Origin: Rhizobium chutanense
Lineage (GTDB): Bacteria; Pseudomonadota; Alphaproteobacteria; Rhizobiales; Rhizobiaceae
DNA: 64,000 nucleotides
Reading direction: 5' to 3'
Assembly (NCBI RefSeq): GCF_002531935.1
Contig: NZ_NWSV01000020.1
Coordinates: 51,046-115,045 of the forward strand
This document shows positions 16,720 to 24,697 of this stretch, in pieces. The notes under the pieces were generated by a model, which saw only the letters and a program-made list of their open reading frames with translations, had not been told where the DNA came from and did no database searches. Within the stretch, counting starts at the first letter, position 1, and every line of letters begins with the position of its first letter. The position numbers and the translations under genes are program-made.

Positions 16720-17625
16720 CTATCGCTTCCGCATCACGTTGACGACGAGTACGCCGAGGATCGCCAGGAGGCCGCCGACCGCACCCAGCACCGTCGGCAT
16801 CTCGCCGAGCCAGACGAAACCGATCAGCGTTGCGACCGGCGGAACGCCGTAGAGAAAATTCGACGCGCGCGCGGCCGTCAGCCGCTTCAATGCGATCGCC
16901 CAGGTCAGATAGCCGATCGCCGTGGGGAAGATGACGAGATAGGCGACACCCCAATTCACGTCGGCCGGTGCGGCGGCCAGTGCCTGGATCGTCGCCGGAA
17001 TGGCCGGAAACAGCGGCACGGAACCGATCAGCAGGATCCAGGCGGTGACGGCAAGTGCCGGCAGCCGCCCGAGCAGCGGCTTCTGCAGCACGCTGGCGAT
17101 TGCCGAGCAGAGCGCTGCGCCAAGGATCATGACGGCATTCGGATCGAGCTTGAAGCCGTCATCAGAGGCAACCGCAATCAGCGCCACGCCGCCGAAAGAA
17201 ACCGCAGTCCCCACCCAGCCCCAGCGGCCGAAACGCTCGCCGAGCGCGAATGTCGCAATGAGGGCGGTGAAGACGGGCATGGTGTTGATGATGAAGCTTG
17301 CCGGACCTGCCGGGACGGTCTGTTCGCCGGTGTTCAACAGCACCGCATAGGCGGCGATGAACAGCACGGCGGCGACGGAGAGGCGGAAGACATCACGCTT
17401 TTCCGGCATCGGCCGGTAGATGACGAGGTAGACGAGGGCGATGGCGCCGGCTGCCACATAACGTGCCGTCGCCAGTTCGATCGGCGTCAGCGGCCCGAGA
17501 CAGATGCGGATCACCACGAAGGAAGATGCCCAGAAAAGGATGGTGACGACGATCGCCGCAAAGGCCACCAGATCGAATTTGCCTTGCTCCTTCGCCGAAA
17601 CCGCTGCGCTTGCCGCCATGCTCAT
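16720..17625 (-). CDS. EamA/DMT-family exporter
   Basis: An inner-membrane protein of 301 residues with ten predicted membrane segments in two EamA repeats (FWASSFVVIRICLGPLTPIE opens the first; VAYLVIFPTAIGYLTWAIAL lies in the second). I choose the ATG at 17625, with GGAGG six bases upstream; an ATG four codons earlier lacks a ribosome binding site. It is divergent from the LysR gene 84 bp away, the classic arrangement of a metabolite exporter with its regulator. Substrate unknown. Confidence 0.88.
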   Translation of the reverse strand: MSMAASAAVSAKEQGKFDLVAFAAIVVTILFWASSFVVIRICLGPLTPIELATARYVAAGAIALVYLVIYRPMPEKRDVFRLSVAAVLFIAAYAVLLNTGEQTVPAGPASFIINTMPVFTALIATFALGERFGRWGWVGTAVSFGGVALIAVASDDGFKLDPNAVMILGAALCSAIASVLQKPLLGRLPALAVTAWILLIGSVPLFPAIPATIQALAAAPADVNWGVAYLVIFPTAIGYLTWAIALKRLTAARASNFLYGVPPVATLIGFVWLGEMPTVLGAVGGLLAILGVLVVNVMRKR

Positions 17626-17709
17626 TGCCACCTCCATCTGTGCTTGCGACCATGATTAGGCCCTCGATACGTGCTTGAAAAGCATCGCAATCGATGATCA
17701 AATGTGCCT

Positions 17710-18639
17710 ATGGTTCACAGCTCGCCCGTGCTTCCGCCGCTCGACACGCTCGAGACCTTTGCCCGTGCCGCCCGGCTCGGCTCGTTTTCGGCGGCCGCCG
17801 AAGAAAGCGGCATTACCCATGGTGCGGTGTCGCGACAGGTCTCGCGCCTGGAGCGCTGGATGGGTGTGCGCCTGTTTGCGCGCGAGGCCCGCGGCGTTCG
17901 CCTGACGCCGGAGGGCATCCGGTTTTTCGCGCGGGCGGAGGAAGCGCTTGCCCTGCTCGGCAACACCGGCGAACGCTGGCTGCCCCGGCCAAACAAAGCG
18001 GTGGTACGTCTTTCGGTGACGCCGTCCGTCGCCTCCTTGTGGCTGTTTCCGCGCCTGGCGAAACTCGAAGGAAACGAGCTGCATGTCGAACTGACGCTGG
18101 AACACCGGCTGGCGGATTTCGGCGAAGGCACCGATCTCGCCATTCGCTGCGGCAAGGGGCCGTGGGCCGGCGTGCGCGCCTTGCCGCTGTGGCGGGAGAA
18201 GTCGTTTCCGATCGCCGCCCCGGCCCTGGCGGACCGGCTCGGGCAGCGCTCCGACGCCCTTTCGCTGCTCGACCTGCCGATCCTCCACGATTCGAATATC
18301 GAAGGCTGGCGCCGCTGGCTTTCCCGCGAGGGCGTCGATTATACGCCGCGCGGCCAGGACCGGCGCTTCGAGGACTATAATCTGGTAATCGATGCCTGTG
18401 CGCAGGGGCTCGGCATTGCGCTCGCCCGCCCGCCGCTCTCGGATGCCGCATTGGCAGCCGGGCGCGTCGTCGCCGTGTCGGAGCGGACGCTCGACTATCA
18501 TGTGGCCTTTCACCTGATCCGGCCGGACGACGCGCTCAGAAGCCCGGCCATCGAATTTGCCGGCCGCTTTCTGCGCGAGGCCGGCCATGACGAGGCGACG
18601 ATTGCCGCCTTCACCGCGCCCGGCCGGGCGAAAGCCTAG
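17710..18639 (+). CDS. LysR-family transcriptional regulator
   Basis: A 309-residue regulator of the GcvA-like LysR subgroup. The winged helix-turn-helix is at the N-terminus (LDTLETFARAARLGSFSAAA, then THGAVSRQVSRLERWMG), followed by a periplasmic-binding-like sensor domain. The ATG at 17710 is used; an in-frame GTG lies two codons earlier, and no clear ribosome binding site precedes either. It is divergent from the EamA exporter, which it probably controls. Confidence 0.88.
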   Translation: MVHSSPVLPPLDTLETFARAARLGSFSAAAEESGITHGAVSRQVSRLERWMGVRLFAREARGVRLTPEGIRFFARAEEALALLGNTGERWLPRPNKAVVRLSVTPSVASLWLFPRLAKLEGNELHVELTLEHRLADFGEGTDLAIRCGKGPWAGVRALPLWREKSFPIAAPALADRLGQRSDALSLLDLPILHDSNIEGWRRWLSREGVDYTPRGQDRRFEDYNLVIDACAQGLGIALARPPLSDAALAAGRVVAVSERTLDYHVAFHLIRPDDALRSPAIEFAGRFLREAGHDEATIAAFTAPGRAKA

Positions 18640-18695
18640 AGCGCCGTGCGTCCTTAGACGCGGTTCAGGTTTTCACGGAAGCGCCAAACCGCTCT
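18638..18695. repeat. Palindromic intergenic element
   Basis: Begins at the LysR stop codon. AGAGCG (18638-18643) pairs with CGCTCT (18690-18695), with GC-rich imperfect inner pairing. Elements opening AGAGCGCCGTGCGTCC at gene ends are, from memory, a recurrent rhizobial intergenic repeat that may act as terminator. Only one copy is visible here. Confidence 0.4.
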
Positions 18696-18781
18696 AACGT
18701 CTTGTTTGGGCGATGCCGCGCCGGCGGAAGGGATGAGCTGACGCCCCCGCCGCGGCGCGGCAGGGCGCGTCGAACGACATG

Positions 18782-19303
18782 TCAATTGTCTGCCGTCAGT
18801 GTCATCGATGCGCTGCCAGCGGCAACGTTGAGGCCGAGCTGGCCGGTCAGGCTGACCGTCTGCAAATGGATCGAGCCCGAGGTGCCGCCGACGAGGAGAT
18901 TGGCGCCGACGCCGGCACCCACTGTCGCTTCGGCGGTGGCGCCGACATAGAGGCCGGCGAGCGACCCGCGATGATAACCCGCCGTCGGCGCGAACACGGC
19001 CCAGATCAGTCGGCTGCGCGTGGTGAAGCCGAGGTCGATGCCGAGCTTCCTCACTTCGCCTGTATAGCGATCCGAAAGCTCATTGCCGACCGTCGACTGG
19101 AAGATGCAATCGGCCTCCTTGGACGAACCGAGCACATAACCCGTGCCGCCGCCGATATCGCAGGTGAGGTAACCGATCTTCACGCCGTTGCGCAGGTCCG
19201 GCTCTTCATAGGTCCTGGTGACCGGGTCGGCGGCATTGACCGCCCCCGCGCCGATGAGGCTCAACGAAACCGCGGCAAACGCCGTTGCAAAAGTCTTTTT
19301 CAT
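18782..19303 (-). CDS. DUF992 family exported protein
   Basis: A 173-residue protein with a Sec signal peptide (MKKTFATAFAAVSLSLIGAG, cleavage after VNA). The mature part reads VKIGYLTCDIGGGTGYVLGS, which matches the start of the DUF992 domain with its two conserved cysteines (TCD and ADCIF). The glycine-rich C-terminus is likely a beta structure. GGAGACACTT precedes the ATG. Periplasmic or outer-membrane location is inferred; function unknown. Confidence 0.85.
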   Translation of the reverse strand: MKKTFATAFAAVSLSLIGAGAVNAADPVTRTYEEPDLRNGVKIGYLTCDIGGGTGYVLGSSKEADCIFQSTVGNELSDRYTGEVRKLGIDLGFTTRSRLIWAVFAPTAGYHRGSLAGLYVGATAEATVGAGVGANLLVGGTSGSIHLQTVSLTGQLGLNVAAGSASMTLTADN

Positions 19304-19878
19304 AAGTGTCTCCTTCTCAAATCGTGACGGGAGCAAATACCCGGCTACTCGCCACCAGATTCGGCTACAGATGACGGATGGAACCCAAAACGATCCCGAA
19401 CCGGCATCCTTTTCGCATCGCCTGTCGAAGCGCATAGGAAGGCACAAGCGACAAACATGCCTACGGTTCAGCCGCATTGGGACATTTCGAAGGCACTAAT
19501 TCGCGTCATCCGGTTATTTCATAATCTTGTCAGGAATGGTTGCCAGAAAGGCACGGTCGCGATTGCCGTCGGCTTTCCCGACAAACGCTGGCGCCTTTCC
19601 TGCATACGCGATCGATGACCGTGCAGGTTGCCATGCTGTCTCTATAGCTGTACTATTTGGCAATAATTCCCCTCGCAAGACTGTAACGGAGGGGGAACGG
19701 CATGACTGCTTTGCATTGCCACAGAATTTCCGGGCGTTTTCCGGAATTCTCCTTCTGTTCGAACAGAAATAAAGTCTGAACTCGAGAAATATAATCAGGC
19801 GATATTTTCGCAAGCGCCGAGCAATCGTACGCCTACCGATCTCTATTGGAGATGGCTGGCCATTATCGGGAGGGAAAA
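19304..19878. other. Intergenic region, no supported gene
   Basis: This 575-bp stretch between the DUF992 gene and the glycine-zipper lipoprotein has no frame with recognisable protein features. It is less GC-rich than its neighbours from about 19640 to 19820. A 25-codon ORF (19702-19779, plus) follows a strong GGAGGGGG but resembles nothing I know. Promoters for the flanking divergent genes must lie here, but I cannot place them. Confidence 0.5.
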
Positions 19879-20127
19879 ATGCCATTACGCACGACAAACA
19901 TCACACTGGCGGCATGCCTTGCCGTCTCCGCTTGCCAGTCCGGGCCGACATCGCAGAGCGTCTCGGATCACAATTCCGAATTCGGCTGCATTGCGGGAAC
20001 CGTCGGCGGCGCGATTGTCGGCGGCCTGATCGGCAGCACGATCGGGGCTGGAACCGGACAAGTGCTTGCTGTCGCCGCCGGCATCGGCGGCGGCGGTTTC
20101 GTAGGCAATCGCTTGACTTGCCGATAA
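19879..20127 (+). CDS. Glycine-zipper lipoprotein
   Basis: An 82-residue protein with lipoprotein signal MPLRTTNITLAACLAVSAC (lipobox AVSAC, cysteine 19). It is followed by a glycine zipper (GTVGGAIVGGLIGSTIGAGT), as in the 17-kDa surface antigen and YMGG families. GGGAGGG lies five bases before the ATG. It is 18 bp from the EF-hand gene and probably cotranscribed. An envelope role is inferred. Confidence 0.8.
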   Translation: MPLRTTNITLAACLAVSACQSGPTSQSVSDHNSEFGCIAGTVGGAIVGGLIGSTIGAGTGQVLAVAAGIGGGGFVGNRLTCR

Positions 20128-20145
20128 TTGGAAGGAGATCGAGCG

Positions 20146-20502
20146 ATGAAAATCCTGGCTTTAACGACGACACTTATCCTGTGCCAATGCTTTGGGGCAG
20201 CGGCGCAACAACAGCAGCCCGCATCGATGTATCAGGGCCAGATGGACCGGCTCGACGGCAATGGCAGCAAGACGGTCGATCGCTCCGAATACGAAACCTT
20301 CATGGGCACGGCCTTCGGAGGTCTCGACAAGAACAAGGACGGCAGCCTGCAGTCCGACGAGACGGTTCAGATTCTGACCGTCGAGCAATTCACGTTGACC
20401 GACGCCGACCACAACGGCCGCATCAGCCGAAGCGAATTCATGCAGCGGGTGATGGCGGATTTCGCGACCGCCGACCATGACCGCAACGGAAATCTTCAGT
20501 GA
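20146..20502 (+). CDS. EF-hand calcium-binding exported protein
   Basis: A 118-residue protein with signal peptide MKILALTTTLILCQCFGAAA. At least three EF-hand-like loops are visible: DKNKDGSLQSDE, DADHNGRISRSE, and a terminal DHDRNGN cut short by the stop. DGNGSKTVDRSE is a fourth, weaker one. Calcium binding in the periplasm is inferred. AAGGAG seven bases before the ATG sets the start. Confidence 0.85.
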   Translation: MKILALTTTLILCQCFGAAAQQQQPASMYQGQMDRLDGNGSKTVDRSEYETFMGTAFGGLDKNKDGSLQSDETVQILTVEQFTLTDADHNGRISRSEFMQRVMADFATADHDRNGNLQ

Positions 20503-20619
20503 TGGAGGGGATGCGGCCGTAAAGAAAACCCGGCGATATCTTGAACTGCCCCCGAAAATTGACGTCCAACGTTCGGAAGCCGGTTCGATGCCGCCGGGTT
20601 TATACTTGATCTCCGCGCA

Positions 20620-20784
20620 CTATACTCTTCGCATCAGGCGCATGACGATCGATACCACGAAGAGCACCAGGAAAATGAAGAACAGAACCTGGGCGATGGA
20701 AGCTGAAGCCCCTGCTATACCGCCAAATCCGAGGACGCCGGCAATCAAGGCCACAACGAGAAACACCAGAGCGTAATAAAGCAT
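20620..20784 (-). CDS. DUF1328/YtjA-like small membrane protein
   Basis: A 54-residue hydrophobic protein found by reading the minus strand: MLYYALVFLVVALIAGVLGF, then GGIAGASASIAQVLFFIFLV, ending RLMRRV. The family hallmark is the first membrane helix, the small-residue GFGGIAGASA turn and the second helix with a basic end. AAAGGAG lies seven bases before the ATG. DUF1328 proteins are widespread; function unknown, often linked with envelope stress. Confidence 0.88.
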   Translation of the reverse strand: MLYYALVFLVVALIAGVLGFGGIAGASASIAQVLFFIFLVLFVVSIVMRLMRRV

Positions 20785-20879
20785 CGCAATCTCCTTTTAC
20801 GTTGCTGCGGAGATAACGGAAGCCGCCCGATTTGGTTCCCTGCCTGCCTCACGGCCGGCACATGCAGCGTCGCATCGGC

Positions 20880-21470
20880 TCAGCCGAAATGAAAGGCGCC
20901 GCTATAGGTTCGGTCACCTTCATTCGGCTCGGGAGGCTCGGCCGCATCGAGATAGGCCTTGAGCGGCCCGGTCAACACGAACCAGATGCTTGCCCCCAGC
21001 ATGAAACAAGCCCCCACCGGGTCGTCGATGCGCGCGATGAAGGGAAGACAGGCGGAGGAAAACAGGACGATGATCCGCACCGACCACTCCGCCTCGCGTT
21101 TGGCGATGGCGCGTGCTCTCAGCGACTTGTATTCGCGGGCGCCGTAACCGCCGCCCGCCGCCCTCATCGCCGAAAGCAGTTTTCGCGCCGATGGCAGCGC
21201 CAGCATGATCAGCGCGGCAATACTCAGCGCCAAGGGTCGCCCGGCCATGACCTGCCCGCTGGCGATCAGGAGAACCGAGAGAACAACGAGATTCCATGTC
21301 GGCTCCAGCAGCTCCGGCGGCTGTCGCGTGCGGATGTGCCAGCCCCGCAGCAAGCCCGCCGCGCCGTGCAGCAGCGGCTGATCGATATAGCGATTGATCC
21401 AGTCCATGCCGATATGCGCGTCCCCGATTGCATGAAGAGGGCTCCGAACACCACGGAATTTGGTCATCAT
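20880..21470 (-). CDS. Hypothetical membrane protein
   Basis: A 196-residue protein I do not recognise. It has two hydrophobic stretches near the middle (LVVLSVLLIASGQVMAGRPL and LALSIAALIMLALPSA) and two towards the C-terminus (VRIIVLFSSACLPFIARI, ACFMLGASIWFVLTGPL), so four helices are likely. An arginine-rich region between the pairs (KSLRARAIAKREAE) is probably cytoplasmic. The start is uncertain: MMTKFRG at 21470 or MDWINRY at 21407, with no clear ribosome binding site at either. It lies 50 bp after the ABC-F gene on the same strand. Confidence 0.6.
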   Translation of the reverse strand: MMTKFRGVRSPLHAIGDAHIGMDWINRYIDQPLLHGAAGLLRGWHIRTRQPPELLEPTWNLVVLSVLLIASGQVMAGRPLALSIAALIMLALPSARKLLSAMRAAGGGYGAREYKSLRARAIAKREAEWSVRIIVLFSSACLPFIARIDDPVGACFMLGASIWFVLTGPLKAYLDAAEPPEPNEGDRTYSGAFHFG

Positions 21471-21520
21471 CGTGGCGACGAGCGCCGAATCCGTGCTTCG
21501 GATCGTCCGAAAAATATCGG

Positions 21521-23143
21521 TCAGCTCCGCAGGCCGGGCGCTTCCTGGCCGGTGCGCGCCACATATTCGGTATAGCCGCCGCCATATTGGTGAACACCTT
21601 CGGGCGTCAGTTCCAGCACGCGGTTGGAAAGTGCCGCCAGGAAATGCCGGTCGTGCGAGACGAACAGCATGGTGCCCTCATATTGCGAGAGCGCCTTGAT
21701 CAGCATTTCCTTGGTGTCGAGGTCGAGATGGTTCGTCGGCTCGTCGAGGACCAGCAGGTTCGGTGGGTCGAACAGCATCATCGCCATGACCAGGCGCGCC
21801 TTCTCGCCGCCCGAAAGCACGCGGCACCGCTTTTCGACATCGTCGCCGGAAAAGCCGAAACATCCGGCGAGCGCCCGCAACGGCCCCTGCCCCGCCTGGG
21901 GAAACCGGTCTTCCAGCGATTGGAAGACGGTGTGCTCACCGTCCAGAATGTCCATGGCGTGCTGGGCGAAATAACCCATCTTGACGCTGGCGCCGAGCGC
22001 GACGCTGCCCTCGTCAGGTTCGGCGGTGCCGGTCACCAGCTTCAGCAGCGTCGACTTGCCGGCGCCGTTGATGCCCATGATGCACCAGCGCTCCCGGCGC
22101 CGGACCATGAAGTCCAGCCCTTCATAGATGCTTCGGCTGCCGTATTTCTTGTGCACATTCTTCAGGCTGACCACGTCCTCGCCGGAGCGCGGCGCCGGCT
22201 GGAATTCGAAGGCGACCGACTGCCGGCGCTTGGGCGGTTCCACCCGGTCGATCTTCTCCAGTTTCTTCACGCGGCTCTGCACCTGCGAGGCATGCGAGGC
22301 GCGCGCCTTGAACCGCTCGATGAACTTGATTTCCTTGGCAAGCATCGCCTGCTGGCGTTCGAACTGGGCCTGCTGCTGCTTGTCGTTCTGCGCCCGCTGC
22401 TGCTCGTAAAATTCATAGTCACCGGAATAGGCCGTCAGCGTGCCGGCGTCGATCTCGATGATCTTGTTGACGATGCGGTTCATGAATTCGCGGTCGTGCG
22501 AAGTCATCAGCAGCGCGCCTTCATAGCCCTTCAGGAAGTCCTCCAGCCAGATCAGGCTTTCGAGATCCAGATGGTTGCTCGGTTCGTCGAGCAGCATGAC
22601 GTCGGGCCGCGCCAGCAGAATGCGGGCAAGCGCCACACGCATCTTCCAGCCGCCCGACAGCGCGCCGACATCGCCGTCCATCATCTCCTGGCTGAAGCTC
22701 AATCCGGCCAGCACTTCGCGGGCACGGCCTTCGAGCGCATAGCCGTCCAGCTCCTCGTAGCGCGCCTGCACCTCGCCGTAGCGCTCGATGATCTCCTCCA
22801 TGTCGTCGGCCCTTTCGGGGTCGGCCATGGCGGCTTCGAGCTCCCGCAACTCAGCGGCAACGATGCTGACCGGGCCGGCGCCGTTCATCACCTCGGCAAC
22901 GGCGCTGTGGCCCGCCATCTCGCCGACGTCCTGGTTGAAGTAGCCGATGGTGACGCCCTTTTCGCAGGAGACCTGGCCTTCATCGGGCTGTTCCTCGCCA
23001 TTGATCATCCGGAAGATCGTCGTTTTGCCGGCGCCGTTCGGGCCGACGAGACCGATCTTCTCGCCTCGGTTCAGGGCCGCCGATGCCTCGATGAAGAGGA
23101 TCCGGTGGCTGAGCTGTTTGCTGATATTCTCGATACGAATCAT
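21521..23143 (-). CDS. ABC-F family ATPase
   Basis: A soluble 540-residue protein with two ABC domains and no membrane part. Domain 1 has GPNGAGKTT, LSGGWKMRVALARIL and VMLLDEPSNHLD. Domain 2 has GINGAGKSTLLKL, LSGGEKARLVMAMM and LLVLDEPTNHLD. The linker is rich in Gln/Glu/Arg (QQRAQNDKQQQAQFERQQAM), the ribosome-tRNA contacting element of ABC-F proteins. Closest by layout to YbiT/Uup-type translation factors. Not a transporter. Confidence 0.92.
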   Translation of the reverse strand: MIRIENISKQLSHRILFIEASAALNRGEKIGLVGPNGAGKTTIFRMINGEEQPDEGQVSCEKGVTIGYFNQDVGEMAGHSAVAEVMNGAGPVSIVAAELRELEAAMADPERADDMEEIIERYGEVQARYEELDGYALEGRAREVLAGLSFSQEMMDGDVGALSGGWKMRVALARILLARPDVMLLDEPSNHLDLESLIWLEDFLKGYEGALLMTSHDREFMNRIVNKIIEIDAGTLTAYSGDYEFYEQQRAQNDKQQQAQFERQQAMLAKEIKFIERFKARASHASQVQSRVKKLEKIDRVEPPKRRQSVAFEFQPAPRSGEDVVSLKNVHKKYGSRSIYEGLDFMVRRRERWCIMGINGAGKSTLLKLVTGTAEPDEGSVALGASVKMGYFAQHAMDILDGEHTVFQSLEDRFPQAGQGPLRALAGCFGFSGDDVEKRCRVLSGGEKARLVMAMMLFDPPNLLVLDEPTNHLDLDTKEMLIKALSQYEGTMLFVSHDRHFLAALSNRVLELTPEGVHQYGGGYTEYVARTGQEAPGLRS

Positions 23144-23323
23144 GATGTGCGCTGGGCCTGGAAAGAAATTTTGGCGCCCTTATGCCACGCGGGGCAACGG
23201 CAGGATAGCCCGTTCCCGACCCTGAAAATCATGATCGGTTTTCCGATGAGATCATGTTCGACTTCCTTGATTTTGATCCGGGTTGAATAATATCGTCGCT
23301 TACGCCACAGGGAATCCGTGCCA

Positions 23324-23653
23324 ATGAGCGTTCGCCCGCCGCAGTCTTTCAGACAGTCCCAGCAGGATAGAAGCGGCTTCAACGTCCTCGAATACGAATT
23401 GATGTCGGAACGCGCCGATGCGCTCGGGCGTCATGGATTGAAGGTGGAGGCCGCCCTCGCCGCCTTGAAGGCCTGGTCTGCCGACCGCCAGAGCGCCGAA
23501 GAGCGCGAGAAGCTCCTCTACAATGCCTCCGACGCCGTCTGGGCATTCTTCATCCAGCGGGAGATCTGCGGATTGCGTAACAACCGCGACGCCATCCAGC
23601 GTTACGACATCCCGAACGAAGTGATCGCAAGGCTGGGCGCGGTGAGGAAATGA
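23324..23653 (+). CDS. Small conserved alpha-helical protein (DUF6665-like)
   Basis: A 109-residue helical protein (ALGRHGLKVEAALAALKAW, EKLLYNASDAVWAFFIQREI, RYDIPNEVIARLGA). The last segment resembles a rhizobial protein family of unknown function that I recall as DUF6665; that label is uncertain. Start at ATG 23324, or at a GTG two codons earlier. Divergent from the ABC-F gene. No function can be given. Confidence 0.7.
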   Translation: MSVRPPQSFRQSQQDRSGFNVLEYELMSERADALGRHGLKVEAALAALKAWSADRQSAEEREKLLYNASDAVWAFFIQREICGLRNNRDAIQRYDIPNEVIARLGAVRK

Positions 23654-23746
23654 CGGCCGGCATGCGTCTGCGTTCCTCCGTCCATCGATAGAAATCGCGG
23701 TGCGGGCGGGTATGCTCGCGCCGAACCAACGCGAAAGGGAATTGTG

Positions 23747-24616
23747 ATGCCAGTCTCCATGCGGATCGGAAATCCGGATCTCACCGTCGACGTCTCCTCC
23801 CTCGGCGCCGAGATGCAGGCGCTTACATCAGGCGATGGACGCTCCTGGCTGTGGTCGGGCGATGCGGCCTTCTGGAGCGGGCGCTCGCCGATCCTGTTTC
23901 CGATCGTCGGCAAGGCGCCTGACGACAAGGTCGCGATCGACGGCACGGTCTATCCGATGGCCCAGCATGGTTTTGCCCGCCGCAGCGAATTTGTGCTTGC
24001 GGCATCCAGCACGACGATGTGCCGATACGAGCTGGCTGCCTCGGAAGCCACCCGGGCGGTCTACCCGTTCGATTTCCTGCTGGTGGTGGAGCACGCGGTC
24101 GAAGGCCGCGCGCTGACAGTCAGCGCAGAGGTGACCAATCGCGATCAAAAGACGATGCCCTTCGGGCTCGGATTCCACTCGGCTTTCGTCTGGCCGCTGC
24201 CCGGCGCTTCCGGGCGCGCTCATACCATCACGCTCGACAATCAGGGCGAACCGGAACTCGTGCGGCTGGCGGGTGGTCTCATCAATCCGACACCGTTACC
24301 CTCGCCGTTTCAGGCCGGGCGACTGGTGCTGGATCACACAATGTTCGAGCAGGACGCGATGATCTTTCCTCAGGGTGCTGGCGAAGGGCTGCGTTATAGC
24401 GCCGAAGGCGGTCCGACTCTCCAGTTTCGCTTCGAAAATCTGCCCAATCTCGCTCTGTGGACCAAGCCAGGCGCGCCCTTCCTCTGCGTCGAGCCATGGC
24501 ACGGAACGGCTGCGCAAGCCGGGGCCTCGAGCGAGCTGTCGGAGCGGCCCTCGACCACCCTGCTGGCGCCAGGTGCCACGGTGCGCTTCGCTTTCACGGT
24601 CGAGATCGGGCAATAG
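23747..24616 (+). CDS. Aldose-1-epimerase-like protein
   Basis: A 289-residue protein of the galactose-mutarotase superfamily (LacX/YeaD-like aldose-1-epimerase-related). Characteristic elements are LWSGDAAFWSGRSPILFPIV near residue 40, MAQHGFARRSEF carrying a conserved His and Arg, GLGFHSAFVWPL, and FLCVEPWHG near the C-terminus. Predicted to interconvert sugar anomers in the cytoplasm; the sugar is unknown. AAAGGGA precedes the start. Confidence 0.88.
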   Translation: MPVSMRIGNPDLTVDVSSLGAEMQALTSGDGRSWLWSGDAAFWSGRSPILFPIVGKAPDDKVAIDGTVYPMAQHGFARRSEFVLAASSTTMCRYELAASEATRAVYPFDFLLVVEHAVEGRALTVSAEVTNRDQKTMPFGLGFHSAFVWPLPGASGRAHTITLDNQGEPELVRLAGGLINPTPLPSPFQAGRLVLDHTMFEQDAMIFPQGAGEGLRYSAEGGPTLQFRFENLPNLALWTKPGAPFLCVEPWHGTAAQAGASSELSERPSTTLLAPGATVRFAFTVEIGQ

Positions 24617-24627
24617 CTTTCACAGTG

Positions 24628-24662
24628 AAACCCTCCTTCGCATGACGTGCAAAGGAGGGTTT
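24628..24662. terminator. Bidirectional terminator
   Basis: Perfect 11-bp inverted repeat AAACCCTCCTT/AAGGAGGGTTT (24628-24638/24652-24662) with a 13-base loop, followed by TG on the plus strand and preceded by GTG. It sits in the 81-bp gap between two converging genes, where it can serve both. Confidence 0.75.
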
Positions 24663-24697
24663 TGTTGCGAGGATATTCCTGGGGCGTGCGCCGGCGT

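Noticed and set aside
19702..19779. A 25-codon ORF after a strong GGAGGGGG
   Set aside because: Too short to judge, no homologue recognised and no downstream gene that it could lead; left as a note in the intergenic entry.
19514..19897. A 127-codon minus-strand frame in the gap before the lipoprotein gene
   Set aside because: No ribosome binding site, odd composition and it overlaps the lipoprotein start.
20477..20776. A 99-codon plus-strand frame overlapping the EF-hand gene end
   Set aside because: It is antisense to the DUF1328 gene and has no features of its own.
21428..23290. A 620-codon plus-strand frame
   Set aside because: Antisense to the ABC-F ATPase with all its motifs.
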